A model generated the notes under the pieces. It was not told where the DNA came from. It made no database searches and was given only the letters and a program-made list of their open reading frames with translations. From NCBI GenBank assembly GCA_937944855.1, contig CALFAY010000025.1:1-64000 (forward strand): a stretch of DNA of 64,000 nt, read 5' to 3'. The translations under genes and the position numbers were made by a program. This DNA comes from an uncultured Planctomycetota bacterium (GTDB lineage Bacteria; Planctomycetota; Planctomycetia; Gemmatales; HRBIN36). Positions 1 to 8,459 of the stretch are shown in pieces (position 1 is the first letter of the stretch; each line of letters begins with the position of its first letter).

Positions 1-198
1 GTCCACGGGCTTTCCGAGTGCCTCGATGGCGTCGGCACAGCGGGAACACAGGGGAATGATGAGGACCTGATCGTTGGCCAGGTCAATCAGGTCGTAGAGT
101 CGGGTTTTGAGTCGTACGAGATCGGCAGCAGTGAGGCGGCACAAGAAGCGGCCCGGCAGGCAGCGGCACCAAACGACCAGGAGAGGATCGCCAGCGAC
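1..198 (-). pseudogene. cas2: Cas2-like C-terminal fragment, truncated
   Basis: Reading leftward from an in-frame TAG at 199-201, an open frame runs off the left edge. Its part from about base 150 reads FLCRLTAADLVRLKTRLYDL and continues with LIDLANDQVLIIPLC, S-R-C and ALGKPVD. This matches the second half of Cas2 (SVFxCxL, a helix, ID..xDxV, then PLCxxC...LG). The first half of Cas2, with its YDI/SVF strand and catalytic Asp, is absent from all three leftward frames between here and rsfS, and there is no plausible start codon. I read it as a 5'-deleted Cas2 relic. No cas1, array or other cas gene is visible, though the locus may continue beyond the window. The family call is from pattern recognition only. 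Confidence 0.58.
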
Positions 199-344
199 CT
201 AACTGATCGGCTGCCAAGCATTGACGCCAGATAAGGCACTTTTGCACAGCTGGCGGAATGTGCAAAGGAAACGGCCGTGGGGGCGAGGTATGAGCACGAC
301 CGGGGAAAGAGACGATTACCCGCCGTGTTCGCCGGATGCACGCA
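199..344. other. Intergenic gap with an 8-bp inverted repeat
   Basis: This is the gap between the Cas2-like fragment and the end of rsfS. It holds a perfect inverted repeat, TTTGCACA at 241-248 and TGTGCAAA at 259-266, with a 10-base loop. No T-run follows on either strand, so it is not a standard intrinsic terminator, although it lies about 80 bases downstream of the rsfS stop. No gene is seen. Confidence 0.4.
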
Positions 345-734
345 TCATTCCCGTCGCCAATCGAGGCGGGGCGCCTCCGCCCAGAGTTCCTCCAATTCAT
401 AATAATTGCGGCACTGCGGATCAAAGACATGCACCACGACGTCGCCGTAGTCCAGGACGATCCATTTGCCGGTCTCGTAACCTTCGATGCTGAGCTGGGA
501 TTCACCTTGCTCGGCCATGGCCTTTTCGATTTCATCGGCGATCGTGTGGGTCTGACGGCGGCTCAGTCCGGTGGCGATGACGAAGTAGTCGTACATCGGA
601 GTGAGCTTCCGCATGTCCAGCACCACGATGTCGCCACCCTTGTTTTCCTCGGCGACTCGAGCGCACAGGCAAGCCCGTTGCTGGGCTGCCTTGCCGAGAC
701 GGGCAGTCACCCCGTTCGCTGCGAGCGTCTTCAA
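345..734 (-). CDS. rsfS: Ribosomal silencing factor RsfS (Iojap/YbeB family)
   Basis: The 129-residue product is a typical RsfS. In this family the protein binds uL14 and blocks joining of the ribosomal subunits when nutrients are short. The family core is visible as DIVVLDMRKLTPMYDYFVI, then TGLSRRQ, then EGYETGKWIVLDYGDVVVHV and YYELEELW near the C-terminus. The start is a TTG at 734. It is favoured by a strong upstream Shine-Dalgarno sequence (AAGGAGG, complement of 743-749) 8 bases away, and no internal ATG gives a full domain. The N-terminal 30 residues are not conserved. The 735-938 gap to the divergent membrane-protein gene must hold its promoter, but I saw no convincing -35/-10 pair. 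Confidence 0.93.
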   Translation of the reverse strand: MKTLAANGVTARLGKAAQQRACLCARVAEENKGGDIVVLDMRKLTPMYDYFVIATGLSRRQTHTIADEIEKAMAEQGESQLSIEGYETGKWIVLDYGDVVVHVFDPQCRNYYELEELWAEAPRLDWRRE

Positions 735-938
735 CTAAGCAACCTCCTTCCCAGGGAGAAGCCGTGAGGAGACGCCCGCCGCATTGGACTGGGGAACCGG
801 TTCAATCGCGCAGCACCTCCTCGTTGAGCGGGACCAGGCACCATTTGCCATTTCAATCATCGGCCTCTGAGCCGCTCACGTCAAGCGATTCCTATAGATT
901 GTTCTGAAGACGTATGCGGAAACCGAGGGGACCCGAAC

Positions 939-1493
939 GTGTCGAGAATCTTTGTGACCTTGGCGATGCTGAACGCCTTGGCCCTGCTGGTCAGTACCGG
1001 TTTGGGCATCGGCTTTATGGCCGAGCGCGATGCCGGCGGCACTGCCCCGGCTGGACATCAGCCCTTGACCTTCGGCTGGTTCGCCACGCACATGGTCTTC
1101 GGCCTGCTCACCGCGGTGCTGACGTTGTTCGTCCATTGTCTGATCTTCACCTACTTTTTGGGCACGGGCCGATGGGTCAAGGAAGTGGCGCGGGCCTATC
1201 AGCTGCCCGATCAGGACTTGCCCCGGCAAACCCGGGAGTTCAAGCGGCGGGCATTCCCGCCGGCCCTGTTTGCCATGCTGTCCGTGATCGCCGCCGTGGC
1301 CACGGGAGCCGGTGCTCAGACCGCCCCGGAATCGTTCTGGGGATTGGCTCACCCCGTGATGGCTATGCTGGCTCTGGCCCTCAACGGCTGGGCCTACGTC
1401 GTCGAGTACCGCACGGTTGTGGCCAATACCCAGGTAATGGATCGAGTCATGGACGAAGTCGAACGACGAAGGGCCGTCAGCCAACGTGTTTGA
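939..1493 (+). CDS. Four-helix integral membrane protein, function unknown
   Basis: The start is a GTG at 939 with a GAGGGG ribosome-binding site at 925-930. The 184-residue protein has four likely membrane segments, at about residues 4-26, 47-72, 107-126 and 133-157. The second segment carries two histidines (THMVFG and FVHCLIF) and the fourth region a further one (LAHPVM). Spaced intramembrane histidines of this kind occur in b-type haem proteins, but that is only a suggestion. The last 25 residues are charged (DRVMDEVERRR) and probably cytoplasmic. It converges with the dehydrogenase gene after a 10-base gap. I do not recognise the family. Confidence 0.75.
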   Translation: MSRIFVTLAMLNALALLVSTGLGIGFMAERDAGGTAPAGHQPLTFGWFATHMVFGLLTAVLTLFVHCLIFTYFLGTGRWVKEVARAYQLPDQDLPRQTREFKRRAFPPALFAMLSVIAAVATGAGAQTAPESFWGLAHPVMAMLALALNGWAYVVEYRTVVANTQVMDRVMDEVERRRAVSQRV

Positions 1494-1503
1494 GCGCTTG
1501 CAG

Positions 1504-2520
1504 TCAGATTTCCCCGGTTTTGTCCAAGGCGGCTATGATGGCGTCGGCCATCTGCTGAGTCGTGGCGGTACCGCCCAGGTCCGGCGTCAAGGCCTGACGT
1601 TTTGTCAAGACCCTTGCGATGGCCTTGCGAATCCGTGCAGCGGCGTCCCCTTGATCCAGCTCGGTCAGCAGTTCCAGAGCGGGCATCAGCAACGGCAAGG
1701 GGTTGGCCCGTCCCACGCCGAGCCTTTGCCGCGACGCCCCGTGGATCGCCTCGTACACGCGAATGCCGTCGCCATGATTGATTCCGACTGCCGCCGAGAT
1801 GCCGCCGATCAGTCCCACGCCCAGATCGCTGAGCAGATCGCCGTACAGGTTGCCCGTCGCCAGGACCTCGAATTGATGGGGCCGGGACACCAATTGCATG
1901 CAGCAGTTGTCCACGATCATTTCCTTGGCCTGGATCTCGGGATACTCCCGGGCCGTCTGCCGGAAGACGTCGAGAAACAAGCCATCGGCCAGTTTGAGGA
2001 TGTTCGCTTTGTGAATGCAGTGGACGCTCTTGCGGCCCTGCTGGCGCGCCAAGCGGAAGGTGAAGTCGAAAAAGCGTCGGCAGGCGGTGGCGGTCACGAT
2101 CTTGAGGCTTTGCACGACGCCGGGAACGATCTCATGCTCGATGGAACTGTACAGATCCTCGGTGATCTCGCGGACCAGGAGGATGTCCAGGTCGCGGAAG
2201 CGTGCCGGCAAGCCGGGTACGTTTCTCAGCGGACGGACCGAGACGTACAGCCCCAGTTGGCGGCGGAGTTCGATGTTGAAGTTCGGGTAGCGTTCTGGGT
2301 CGGGAGACAGGAGCTTGGTTTTCAAGGCGATGCCGCATTGTCGAACGGCGTGAAGCAACGCTGGAGGAATCGGCGGTAGCCCCTTTTCCAAGGCCGGCTG
2401 TCCGGCCTCGAAGACCAGCCAGTGCACCTGGGCGCCGGCGGCTTCGAAGATGCGACGCAAGGCCGCCTCCTGGTCCAGTCCCGCGCCGCCACCTTGGATA
2501 AAAACCACTTGCGGAGTCAT
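1504..2520 (-). CDS. Isocitrate/isopropylmalate dehydrogenase family enzyme, probably NAD-dependent
   Basis: This is a beta-decarboxylating dehydrogenase of 338 residues. Recognisable parts are the N-terminal FIQGGGAG nucleotide strand, the substrate loop ending LYVSVRPLRN, the VHCIHKANILKLADGLF segment with the catalytic Lys, the metal-binding NLYGDLLSDL, and the YEAIHG turn. The HKANILKLADGLFLDV stretch favours isocitrate over isopropylmalate dehydrogenase. Two positions are unusual. The substrate-binding S-x-N of NAD-IDH reads N-F-N, and the coenzyme loop usually written HGSAPDIAG reads HGASRQRLG. The start is the ATG at 2520; an in-frame extension to 2601 is unconserved. No leuA/leuC/leuD neighbours argue for leucine synthesis. 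Family is certain, substrate is inferred. Confidence 0.82.
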   Translation of the reverse strand: MTPQVVFIQGGGAGLDQEAALRRIFEAAGAQVHWLVFEAGQPALEKGLPPIPPALLHAVRQCGIALKTKLLSPDPERYPNFNIELRRQLGLYVSVRPLRNVPGLPARFRDLDILLVREITEDLYSSIEHEIVPGVVQSLKIVTATACRRFFDFTFRLARQQGRKSVHCIHKANILKLADGLFLDVFRQTAREYPEIQAKEMIVDNCCMQLVSRPHQFEVLATGNLYGDLLSDLGVGLIGGISAAVGINHGDGIRVYEAIHGASRQRLGVGRANPLPLLMPALELLTELDQGDAAARIRKAIARVLTKRQALTPDLGGTATTQQMADAIIAALDKTGEI

Positions 2521-2657
2521 TTCGGTCTCAGCTCTCCCCGGCGTGACAAAACCATTGTACGCGAGGCTTTGTGATCCTTCGTGGTTGCCGCGACGTTGCA
2601 CCGTGCGGTTGATCCGGATAGCGTTAGGGATGTGACGTTTCGCGGACGAGGTCAGGT

Positions 2658-3620
2658 ATGGCCATTGACGTAGCGGCGGTCGGATCGAAGATCATCGCCA
2701 ACATGGAGAAGGTAATCCTCGGCAAGCGTCAACAGCTGGTCTTGACGCTGGTCGGGTACTTGGCCGAAGGGCATGTCCTGCTCGAAGACGTGCCGGGCGT
2801 GGCCAAGACCATGCTGGCCCGGGCCTTGGCCCGGAGCGTGGGTTGCACCTTCAAACGGGTCCAATGCACTCCGGACCTGCTGCCGACCGACATCACCGGC
2901 GCCTCGGTCTTCAATCAGAAAAGCGGCGAGTTCGAGTTCCGCCCCGGTCCTCTGTTCGCCCAGATCGTGCTCACCGACGAGATCAACCGGGCCACGCCGC
3001 GGACGCAATCGGCCCTCCTCGAAGCGATGGCCGAAGGCAAGGTCACAGTGGACGGCCACACCTACGAGCTTAAGCCGCCCTTCTTCGTCATCGCCACGCA
3101 GAACCCCATCGACCACGAGGGCACGTTCCCTTTGCCCGAAGCCCAGTTGGACCGCTTCCTCATCCGCCTCACTCTCGGTTATCCGACGCTGGACGAAGAG
3201 AGCAAGATGCTCGACCGGCTCCAGCGCAACCATCCCATCGAAGAATTATCGCCGGTCGCATCGGCAGCGGAGATCGTCGCCTGCCAAAAGGCCATCCGCG
3301 AAACCTATGTGGACGAGAAGGTGAAGAAATATGTGCTCGACATCGTCCACGCCAGCCGCCAGCATGACGACGTGCAGTTGGGCGGCAGTCCGCGAGCTTC
3401 GATCGCTCTGTTCCGCACCGCTCAAGCCATGGCCGCCTTGCGGGGAAGAAACTTCGTCCTGCCCGACGACGTGAAGCGTCTGGCCCCTGCGGTTCTCGGG
3501 CACCGTTTGATTCTCCGCCCCGAGAGCCGCTTGCGGAGAAAGACCGCCGCTCAGGTGGTGGATGAGATTCTCGGCCAGGTTCCGGTGCCCGTCACTGCGG
3601 CGGAGGGCCGTACCGCATGA
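2658..3620 (+). CDS. MoxR-family AAA+ ATPase
   Basis: The 320-residue protein is a full-length MoxR ATPase. It has Walker A in EDVPGVAKTM (about residues 43-52), Walker B in IVLTDEINRA (D107/E108), the family signature [22 protein letters not shown], and a C-terminal lid domain with GGSPRASIAL. MoxR proteins act as chaperone-like ATPases that work with VWA proteins in metal insertion or envelope maturation. The start ATG follows a GAGG-type ribosome-binding site, and the gene is divergent from the dehydrogenase at 2520. Its stop overlaps the start of the DUF58 gene by 4 bases, so the two are translationally coupled. The partner is probably that DUF58 protein. A second MoxR sits at 38807. Confidence 0.93.
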   Translation: MAIDVAAVGSKIIANMEKVILGKRQQLVLTLVGYLAEGHVLLEDVPGVAKTMLARALARSVGCTFKRVQCTPDLLPTDITGASVFNQKSGEFEFRPGPLFAQIVLTDEINRATPRTQSALLEAMAEGKVTVDGHTYELKPPFFVIATQNPIDHEGTFPLPEAQLDRFLIRLTLGYPTLDEESKMLDRLQRNHPIEELSPVASAAEIVACQKAIRETYVDEKVKKYVLDIVHASRQHDDVQLGGSPRASIALFRTAQAMAALRGRNFVLPDDVKRLAPAVLGHRLILRPESRLRRKTAAQVVDEILGQVPVPVTAAEGRTA

Positions 3621-4924
3621 AATGGTACGTCGTGCTCGGCCTGCTCATCGTTGCCGCTCTGATCCTCCAGATGGGGCTGCTGGTTTACGCCTTGACAGTC
3701 CTGCTGGCGATCCTTCTGCTGAGCCGCTATCTGGCCAATCAGGGCATCGAGAATCTCAGCGTCGAGCGGGACATCGTCGGCGAGGCGGCACAGGTCGGCG
3801 ACGCGCTGACGATCCGGGTCACAGTGACGAACCGCGGCAAGTTGCCGTTGCCCTGGGTGCTAATCGAGGACGTTCTTCCGCCCAAGGCCCTGCTCCAGCG
3901 ACCGCCGCGGCTGAAGGTCGAAGGACGGCGAATCCGCATCGCCACGCTGGGCGGCGGCAAGACCACGACGCTGCGGTTCGAGATCGAATTCCGCATGCGC
4001 GGCTATTACCAGATCGGCCCCGTGCTGCTGGAAACAGGGGATCTGTTTGGCTTTTATCGGCGTTACCGGATTGGAGCGGCACCGCACTTCGTGTTGATCG
4101 TGCCCAGGCCGGTGCCGATGCGGGGCTATGATCTGGCATCGCGACCGCCTATCGGCGAGATTCGTCTGTTGCACAAGCTGTACGAAGACCCGACCCGTAT
4201 CGCCGGAGTACGGTTGTATCAGATGGGCGATCCGCTCAACCGGGTGCATTGGCGGGCGACGGCCCGGACCTTGACGCTGCATAGCAAGGTGTACGAACCG
4301 AGCACGCTGGCCGGGGGAACCATTGTGCTCGATCTGCACCGAGAGTCCTATCCGTCGCGGGGGGAGCCGTTCCGTTCCGAACTGGCCGTGACGGCCGCGG
4401 CTTCCCTGGCCGACGCCTTGTGCCGCATCAACCAGCAGGTCGGCCTCATCACCAACGGCCGCGATGGCGCAGCACGCATTCGCCTGGAAGGCTGGGAAGG
4501 CGACTACCGCACGCGCCGAGCGGCCCGGCAGACAGCGGTGCAAGAGCAGCCCAGCGACCGCTTGCAACCGCTGGTCGTGGAAACGCGCCGCGGTCCCGAG
4601 CAGCTTCAACGGATTCTGGAAACCCTGGGCCGCGCCGAATTGACCGACGGACTTCGCTTCGCGGACCTCGTTCTGGAGACAACCCATCGCATGCCCCGCG
4701 ACGCCACTGTGATCGCGGTCCTCGGAGCCGTCCCGCCGGAGACGGCGCTGTGCCTCGGCAATCTTCGCCGACAGGGTTTTGCCGTCACCGCAATCCTGGT
4801 GCCTCTTGATGACAAATTACGCGAGATCGCCTATGCTCGTCTGTTGCAGGAGGGCATTGACATCCGCCACGTTAAGGACGAGGCGGAACTAAGCCAACTT
4901 TGCGATCGTCTATTAGTCCATTAG
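3617..4924 (+). CDS. DUF58 domain protein with two N-terminal membrane segments
   Basis: This 435-residue protein begins with two hydrophobic segments (about residues 4-20 and 22-38), followed by a beta-rich region with VTVTNRGKLPLPWVLIED typical of DUF58 proteins. The DUF58 core follows as YEDPTRIAGVRLYQMGDPLN then VHWRATART and KVYEP. The C-terminal half resembles a VWA-like fold (GTIVLDLHRES, LAVTAAASLADAL) without a canonical MIDAS. It starts inside the moxR stop codon (ATGA), so it is coupled to that gene. Together they form a minimal two-gene MoxR/DUF58 module that lacks the BatA and VWA genes found in the longer cluster at 38.8-47.1 kb. The substrate is unknown. Confidence 0.88.
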   Translation: MKWYVVLGLLIVAALILQMGLLVYALTVLLAILLLSRYLANQGIENLSVERDIVGEAAQVGDALTIRVTVTNRGKLPLPWVLIEDVLPPKALLQRPPRLKVEGRRIRIATLGGGKTTTLRFEIEFRMRGYYQIGPVLLETGDLFGFYRRYRIGAAPHFVLIVPRPVPMRGYDLASRPPIGEIRLLHKLYEDPTRIAGVRLYQMGDPLNRVHWRATARTLTLHSKVYEPSTLAGGTIVLDLHRESYPSRGEPFRSELAVTAAASLADALCRINQQVGLITNGRDGAARIRLEGWEGDYRTRRAARQTAVQEQPSDRLQPLVVETRRGPEQLQRILETLGRAELTDGLRFADLVLETTHRMPRDATVIAVLGAVPPETALCLGNLRRQGFAVTAILVPLDDKLREIAYARLLQEGIDIRHVKDEAELSQLCDRLLVH

Positions 4925-5010
4925 CGTCTGCCTCGTGGTAAATTGCATCAAGAGCGTTTTTTTGGCATCGTCCGACCCTCGGCTTGACGTCGCCGGACAA
5001 GAACCGCGAC

Positions 5011-5616
5011 ATGACTCGGAAATCGCCCCATCCCGTCTGCACCGGTATGTCAGCGGCGCTGGTGGTTTCTGCGTGGCTGTCGGGTGTGCTCTGTTTTGTC
5101 CAGGGGCAGCAAGAGGCGGACAAGGCCCAAACTACGGAGTACGATCTGAAAGCCCACTTCCTATGCCTGCTTCCCAGTTATGTGACTGCCTGGCCTGCGC
5201 ATCTGAAAGTGGACGATTCCAAGGCCATCGTGCTCGGCGTTCTGGGCGAGGATCCGTTCGGCCACAAACTGGATAAGGCGGCCGAGTCCCGCGGCAAAAA
5301 GGGCACCCGTATCACGGTGCTAAGGTTTGCCACGGTCGGTGATTTCAAGCCCTGCCACATTCTTTTCATCGGACCGCAATCTGAAAAGAAAGAAGGTGCT
5401 CTGCAAAGTTTGCGTGAATGGCAGCAAAAAACTCCGCAACCGTGGCCTATACTTGTCTCGGATTCCGCGGAGTTAGCGCGGGAAGGCATTCATGTGTATC
5501 TGTTTCTTCAGGCTGATCGCCGTCTGGCCTTCGCGGTGAATCTTGAGACGCTCCGCCAAAGCGAAATCCGCTTTGACCCGAACTTTCTGAGTCTCAGCAA
5601 ACCGCTGCCGCGGTGA
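5011..5616 (+). CDS. YfiR-like periplasmic regulatory protein (DUF4154)
   Basis: The 201-residue protein has a signal peptide (about residues 1-31, hydrophobic [15 protein letters not shown]) and then the YfiR domain. The visible signature is [36 protein letters not shown], and the C-terminal [20 protein letters not shown]. In Pseudomonas, YfiR is a periplasmic protein that holds the CHASE8-containing diguanylate cyclase YfiN inactive. Here it lies 1 base upstream of a hybrid histidine kinase with a similar sensor, so it probably controls that kinase. ATG 5011 is chosen because it starts directly before the signal peptide. A TTG at 4984 would only add nine residues. Confidence 0.82.
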   Translation: MTRKSPHPVCTGMSAALVVSAWLSGVLCFVQGQQEADKAQTTEYDLKAHFLCLLPSYVTAWPAHLKVDDSKAIVLGVLGEDPFGHKLDKAAESRGKKGTRITVLRFATVGDFKPCHILFIGPQSEKKEGALQSLREWQQKTPQPWPILVSDSAELAREGIHVYLFLQADRRLAFAVNLETLRQSEIRFDPNFLSLSKPLPR

Positions 5617-5617
5617 G

Positions 5618-8437
5618 ATGCTTGCAGGGAGTTTCGCCTTGGCTTTCAAGATGCGACTTTCGCTGCAAACTCGATTGACGCTGCTGCTGGCGTTGACGGC
5701 CGGCATGGCAGTCCTGCTGTCCAGCACGCTTATCGTCGTCAATGGCCTGGCCACCCTGCGACAGAGTTTGGTGGACCGGCTGCATGCGGAGGCGCTGACC
5801 TTTGCCGTCCAGGCCGCCCCCGCCATCCAGTTCGACGATCCTGACGCCGCTGCCCAGGGACTGGCCAGTCTCCAAGCCGAACCGATTGTCGTCGCCGCCC
5901 GAATTCTCACTCCCGAGGGCAAAGTCTTTGCCGAGTATCGACGGCAGGGCTTCAAGCCGTTAGGCGACGAATCCAATTTCGCTCCCGGTCCGCGTTACAC
6001 CCCGGACGGATTCCTCGATTACTTCCAGAAGATCGAGCGGCAAGGCGAGGTTCTGGGCACATTGCAACTACGCGCTTCCCTGGAGGCTTTGAACCGTCAA
6101 AGGCTCCACTGCATTTTCTCCGTGGCGCTGGTGATTCTGGGCATGGTCGGGGTCTGCTTTCTCGTCGGTGCCTTCCTGCAACGTCTCATCTCCAAACCGA
6201 TCCTGGCTTTGGCGGCCACGGCCAAAGAGATCTCTGAGAAGCAGGACTACTCGCTCCGCGCCGCGGTCTGCAACCCCCAAGACGATGAGATCGGCCAGTT
6301 GTGCCGCAGTTTTAACGACATGATCGCTCAGATCCAAAAACGCGATCAGGAACTCGAACAGCACCGCCATCACCTGGAGGAACTGGTCGCCGCCCGCACT
6401 GCCGACCTGGAGATCAAGACCCGCGAAGCTCAGGCGGCCTCCGTCGCCAAGAGCGAGTTCCTGGCCAACGTGAGCCACGAGATCCGCACGCCGATGAACG
6501 GCATCATCGGCATGACCGAACTGGCCCTGGCCACCGACTTGACCCCCGAGCAGCGCGAATACCTCGAACTGGTCAAGCTGTCCGCCGATTCGCTGCTGAC
6601 CATCATCAACGACATCCTCGACTTCACCAAGATCGAGGCCCGCAAACTGGAACTCGATCCGGTCGATTTCGACGTTCGGGAAATGCTCGGCGATGCCGTC
6701 AAGCCGTTGGCCCTGCGCGCCCATCAGAAGGGTCTGGAATTGGTTGTGGACATCGGCTCCGACGTGCCGGAGGTGATTCACGGTGACCCGGTGCGGCTGA
6801 AGCAAGTGATCCTGAATCTGGTCGGAAACGCCATCAAGTTCACTGAGAAGGGCGAAATCGTCGTCTCGGTCACCACCGTCCATCGGCCGCCTTCGGACGA
6901 CGGCCTGCCCAAATCGCGGTTGATGGAACCGTTCGAGACTTCGGCGGATAGGGACGACTCCGTCCAGTTGCATTTCCGGGTCCGGGATACCGGCATCGGT
7001 ATTCCCAAAGACAAACTCAAACTGATCTTCGAGCCATTCACCCAGGCAGACGGTTCGACGACGCGCCGTTTCGGCGGCACGGGGCTGGGGCTGACAATCA
7101 GCCAACGGCTGGTGGAAATGATGGGCGGGAAGATCCACGTCGAGAGCGAAGTCGGCCAGGGATCCACGTTCAGCTTCACGGCTGTTTTCCGCAAGCCGAG
7201 GGGCCAGCCGCTACGCAGGCCGCGTCCGGCTCGGGCGGCAGTCCTGGAAAACCTGGCGGTCCTGGTCGTGGACGACAACGCCACCAACCGTCGGATCTTC
7301 GAAGAAACGCTGCGCAGTTGGCGGATGAAGCCGACCTGCGTGGATGGCGTGGCCAATGCGCTGGCTGCTCTGGACCGGGCTGCCGCCGAGGGCTGGAACT
7401 ATCGGCTCATTCTGGTGGATTACATGATGCCGGAGGCCGACGGCTTCGCCCTGGTCGAGGCCATTCGCAATCGGTCCAGTTCGCCACGCGCCGCCATCAT
7501 GATGCTATCCAGCGCTCACGGGCCTGAACTGGCCGAACGCTGCCGCCAGTTCGGCCTGGCCGCTTTCCTGATGAAGCCGGTCAAACAGTCCGAACTGCTC
7601 GACGCCATCCTGAACGCTCTCGGGCTGTCCGTGGAACGCAAACTCGACACCCTGGCCGATCAGGGTCCGCAAATCCAAAGTCTCAAGATCCTGCTCGCGG
7701 AAGATAATCCGGTCAACCAGCGGCTCATGATCCGGCTTCTGGAGAAGGACGGCCATCAAGTCGTCGTGGCCAACAATGGTCGAGAAGCTGTCGCCGCTCA
7801 CGAGCGGGAGGACTTCGACCTCATTTTGATGGACTTGCAGATGCCGGACCTGGGCGGCATGGAAGCGATGAAGCTCATTCGGGAACGCGAAGCCCAAGGT
7901 GGCCGGCGAACTCCGATCATCGCCCTGACCGCTCACGCTCTCAAAGGCGACCGCGAGAAATGCCTCGAGGCGGGCATGGACGGCTACGTTTCCAAGCCGG
8001 TGCAACCGGCGGCCCTGCGGGCGGAGATGGCACGCGTGCTCAATCAATTCCCACCCGAGGAAAGACCTTGTGCCGCCACCTCGCAACCAGGCTCCCGGGT
8101 GCTCAATGTCGAAGCCGCCCTGGAACGCCTCGACGGCGAGACGGCCCTGATGGAAGAATTGCTCGGCATGTTCCTGACTGAGGCTCCCCGACGCATCGAG
8201 GAACTGTCCGCCGCCATTTCCGCCCGGGACGCCGCTGCGGTCCAACGAGTCGCCCACCTCCTCAAGGGAGCCTCCGCCAACTTGTGCGCGGAACGCACCG
8301 CCGGGGTGTCTTACCACCTCGAACAGGCGGCCCGGTCGGGAGACTGGGAAGCGGTGGACGAGCATTTCCAGGCCCTACGCCAAGCACTGGCGGAGTTGGA
8401 ATCGGAAACCCGGAACCTGGGCTGCGCCGCCGTCTGA
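5618..8437 (+). CDS. Hybrid sensor histidine kinase: CHASE8-like sensor, HAMP, HisKA, HATPase, two REC, HPt
   Basis: The 939-residue protein carries a complete phosphorelay in one chain. Membrane segments lie at about 19-40 and 165-187 and flank a 120-residue periplasmic sensor that looks like CHASE8 ([20 protein letters not shown]). HAMP follows at about 190-245. HisKA has phosphoacceptor H287 in [10 protein letters not shown], and HATPase_c (about 390-525) has the N box (NLVGNAIKF) and G boxes (DTGIGIP, GGTGLGL). Receiver 1 (about 543-660) has D601 in LVDYMMP and receiver 2 (about 690-810) has D739 in LMDLQMP. HPt near the C-terminus has H880 in AHLLKG. It starts 1 base after the YfiR-like gene, so they are one operon. 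ATG 5651 is an alternative start. No DNA-binding response regulator lies nearby. Confidence 0.93.
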   Translation: MLAGSFALAFKMRLSLQTRLTLLLALTAGMAVLLSSTLIVVNGLATLRQSLVDRLHAEALTFAVQAAPAIQFDDPDAAAQGLASLQAEPIVVAARILTPEGKVFAEYRRQGFKPLGDESNFAPGPRYTPDGFLDYFQKIERQGEVLGTLQLRASLEALNRQRLHCIFSVALVILGMVGVCFLVGAFLQRLISKPILALAATAKEISEKQDYSLRAAVCNPQDDEIGQLCRSFNDMIAQIQKRDQELEQHRHHLEELVAARTADLEIKTREAQAASVAKSEFLANVSHEIRTPMNGIIGMTELALATDLTPEQREYLELVKLSADSLLTIINDILDFTKIEARKLELDPVDFDVREMLGDAVKPLALRAHQKGLELVVDIGSDVPEVIHGDPVRLKQVILNLVGNAIKFTEKGEIVVSVTTVHRPPSDDGLPKSRLMEPFETSADRDDSVQLHFRVRDTGIGIPKDKLKLIFEPFTQADGSTTRRFGGTGLGLTISQRLVEMMGGKIHVESEVGQGSTFSFTAVFRKPRGQPLRRPRPARAAVLENLAVLVVDDNATNRRIFEETLRSWRMKPTCVDGVANALAALDRAAAEGWNYRLILVDYMMPEADGFALVEAIRNRSSSPRAAIMMLSSAHGPELAERCRQFGLAAFLMKPVKQSELLDAILNALGLSVERKLDTLADQGPQIQSLKILLAEDNPVNQRLMIRLLEKDGHQVVVANNGREAVAAHEREDFDLILMDLQMPDLGGMEAMKLIREREAQGGRRTPIIALTAHALKGDREKCLEAGMDGYVSKPVQPAALRAEMARVLNQFPPEERPCAATSQPGSRVLNVEAALERLDGETALMEELLGMFLTEAPRRIEELSAAISARDAAAVQRVAHLLKGASANLCAERTAGVSYHLEQAARSGDWEAVDEHFQALRQALAELESETRNLGCAAV

Positions 8438-8459
8438 CTTTGCAAGTGTCACAGGTCTG

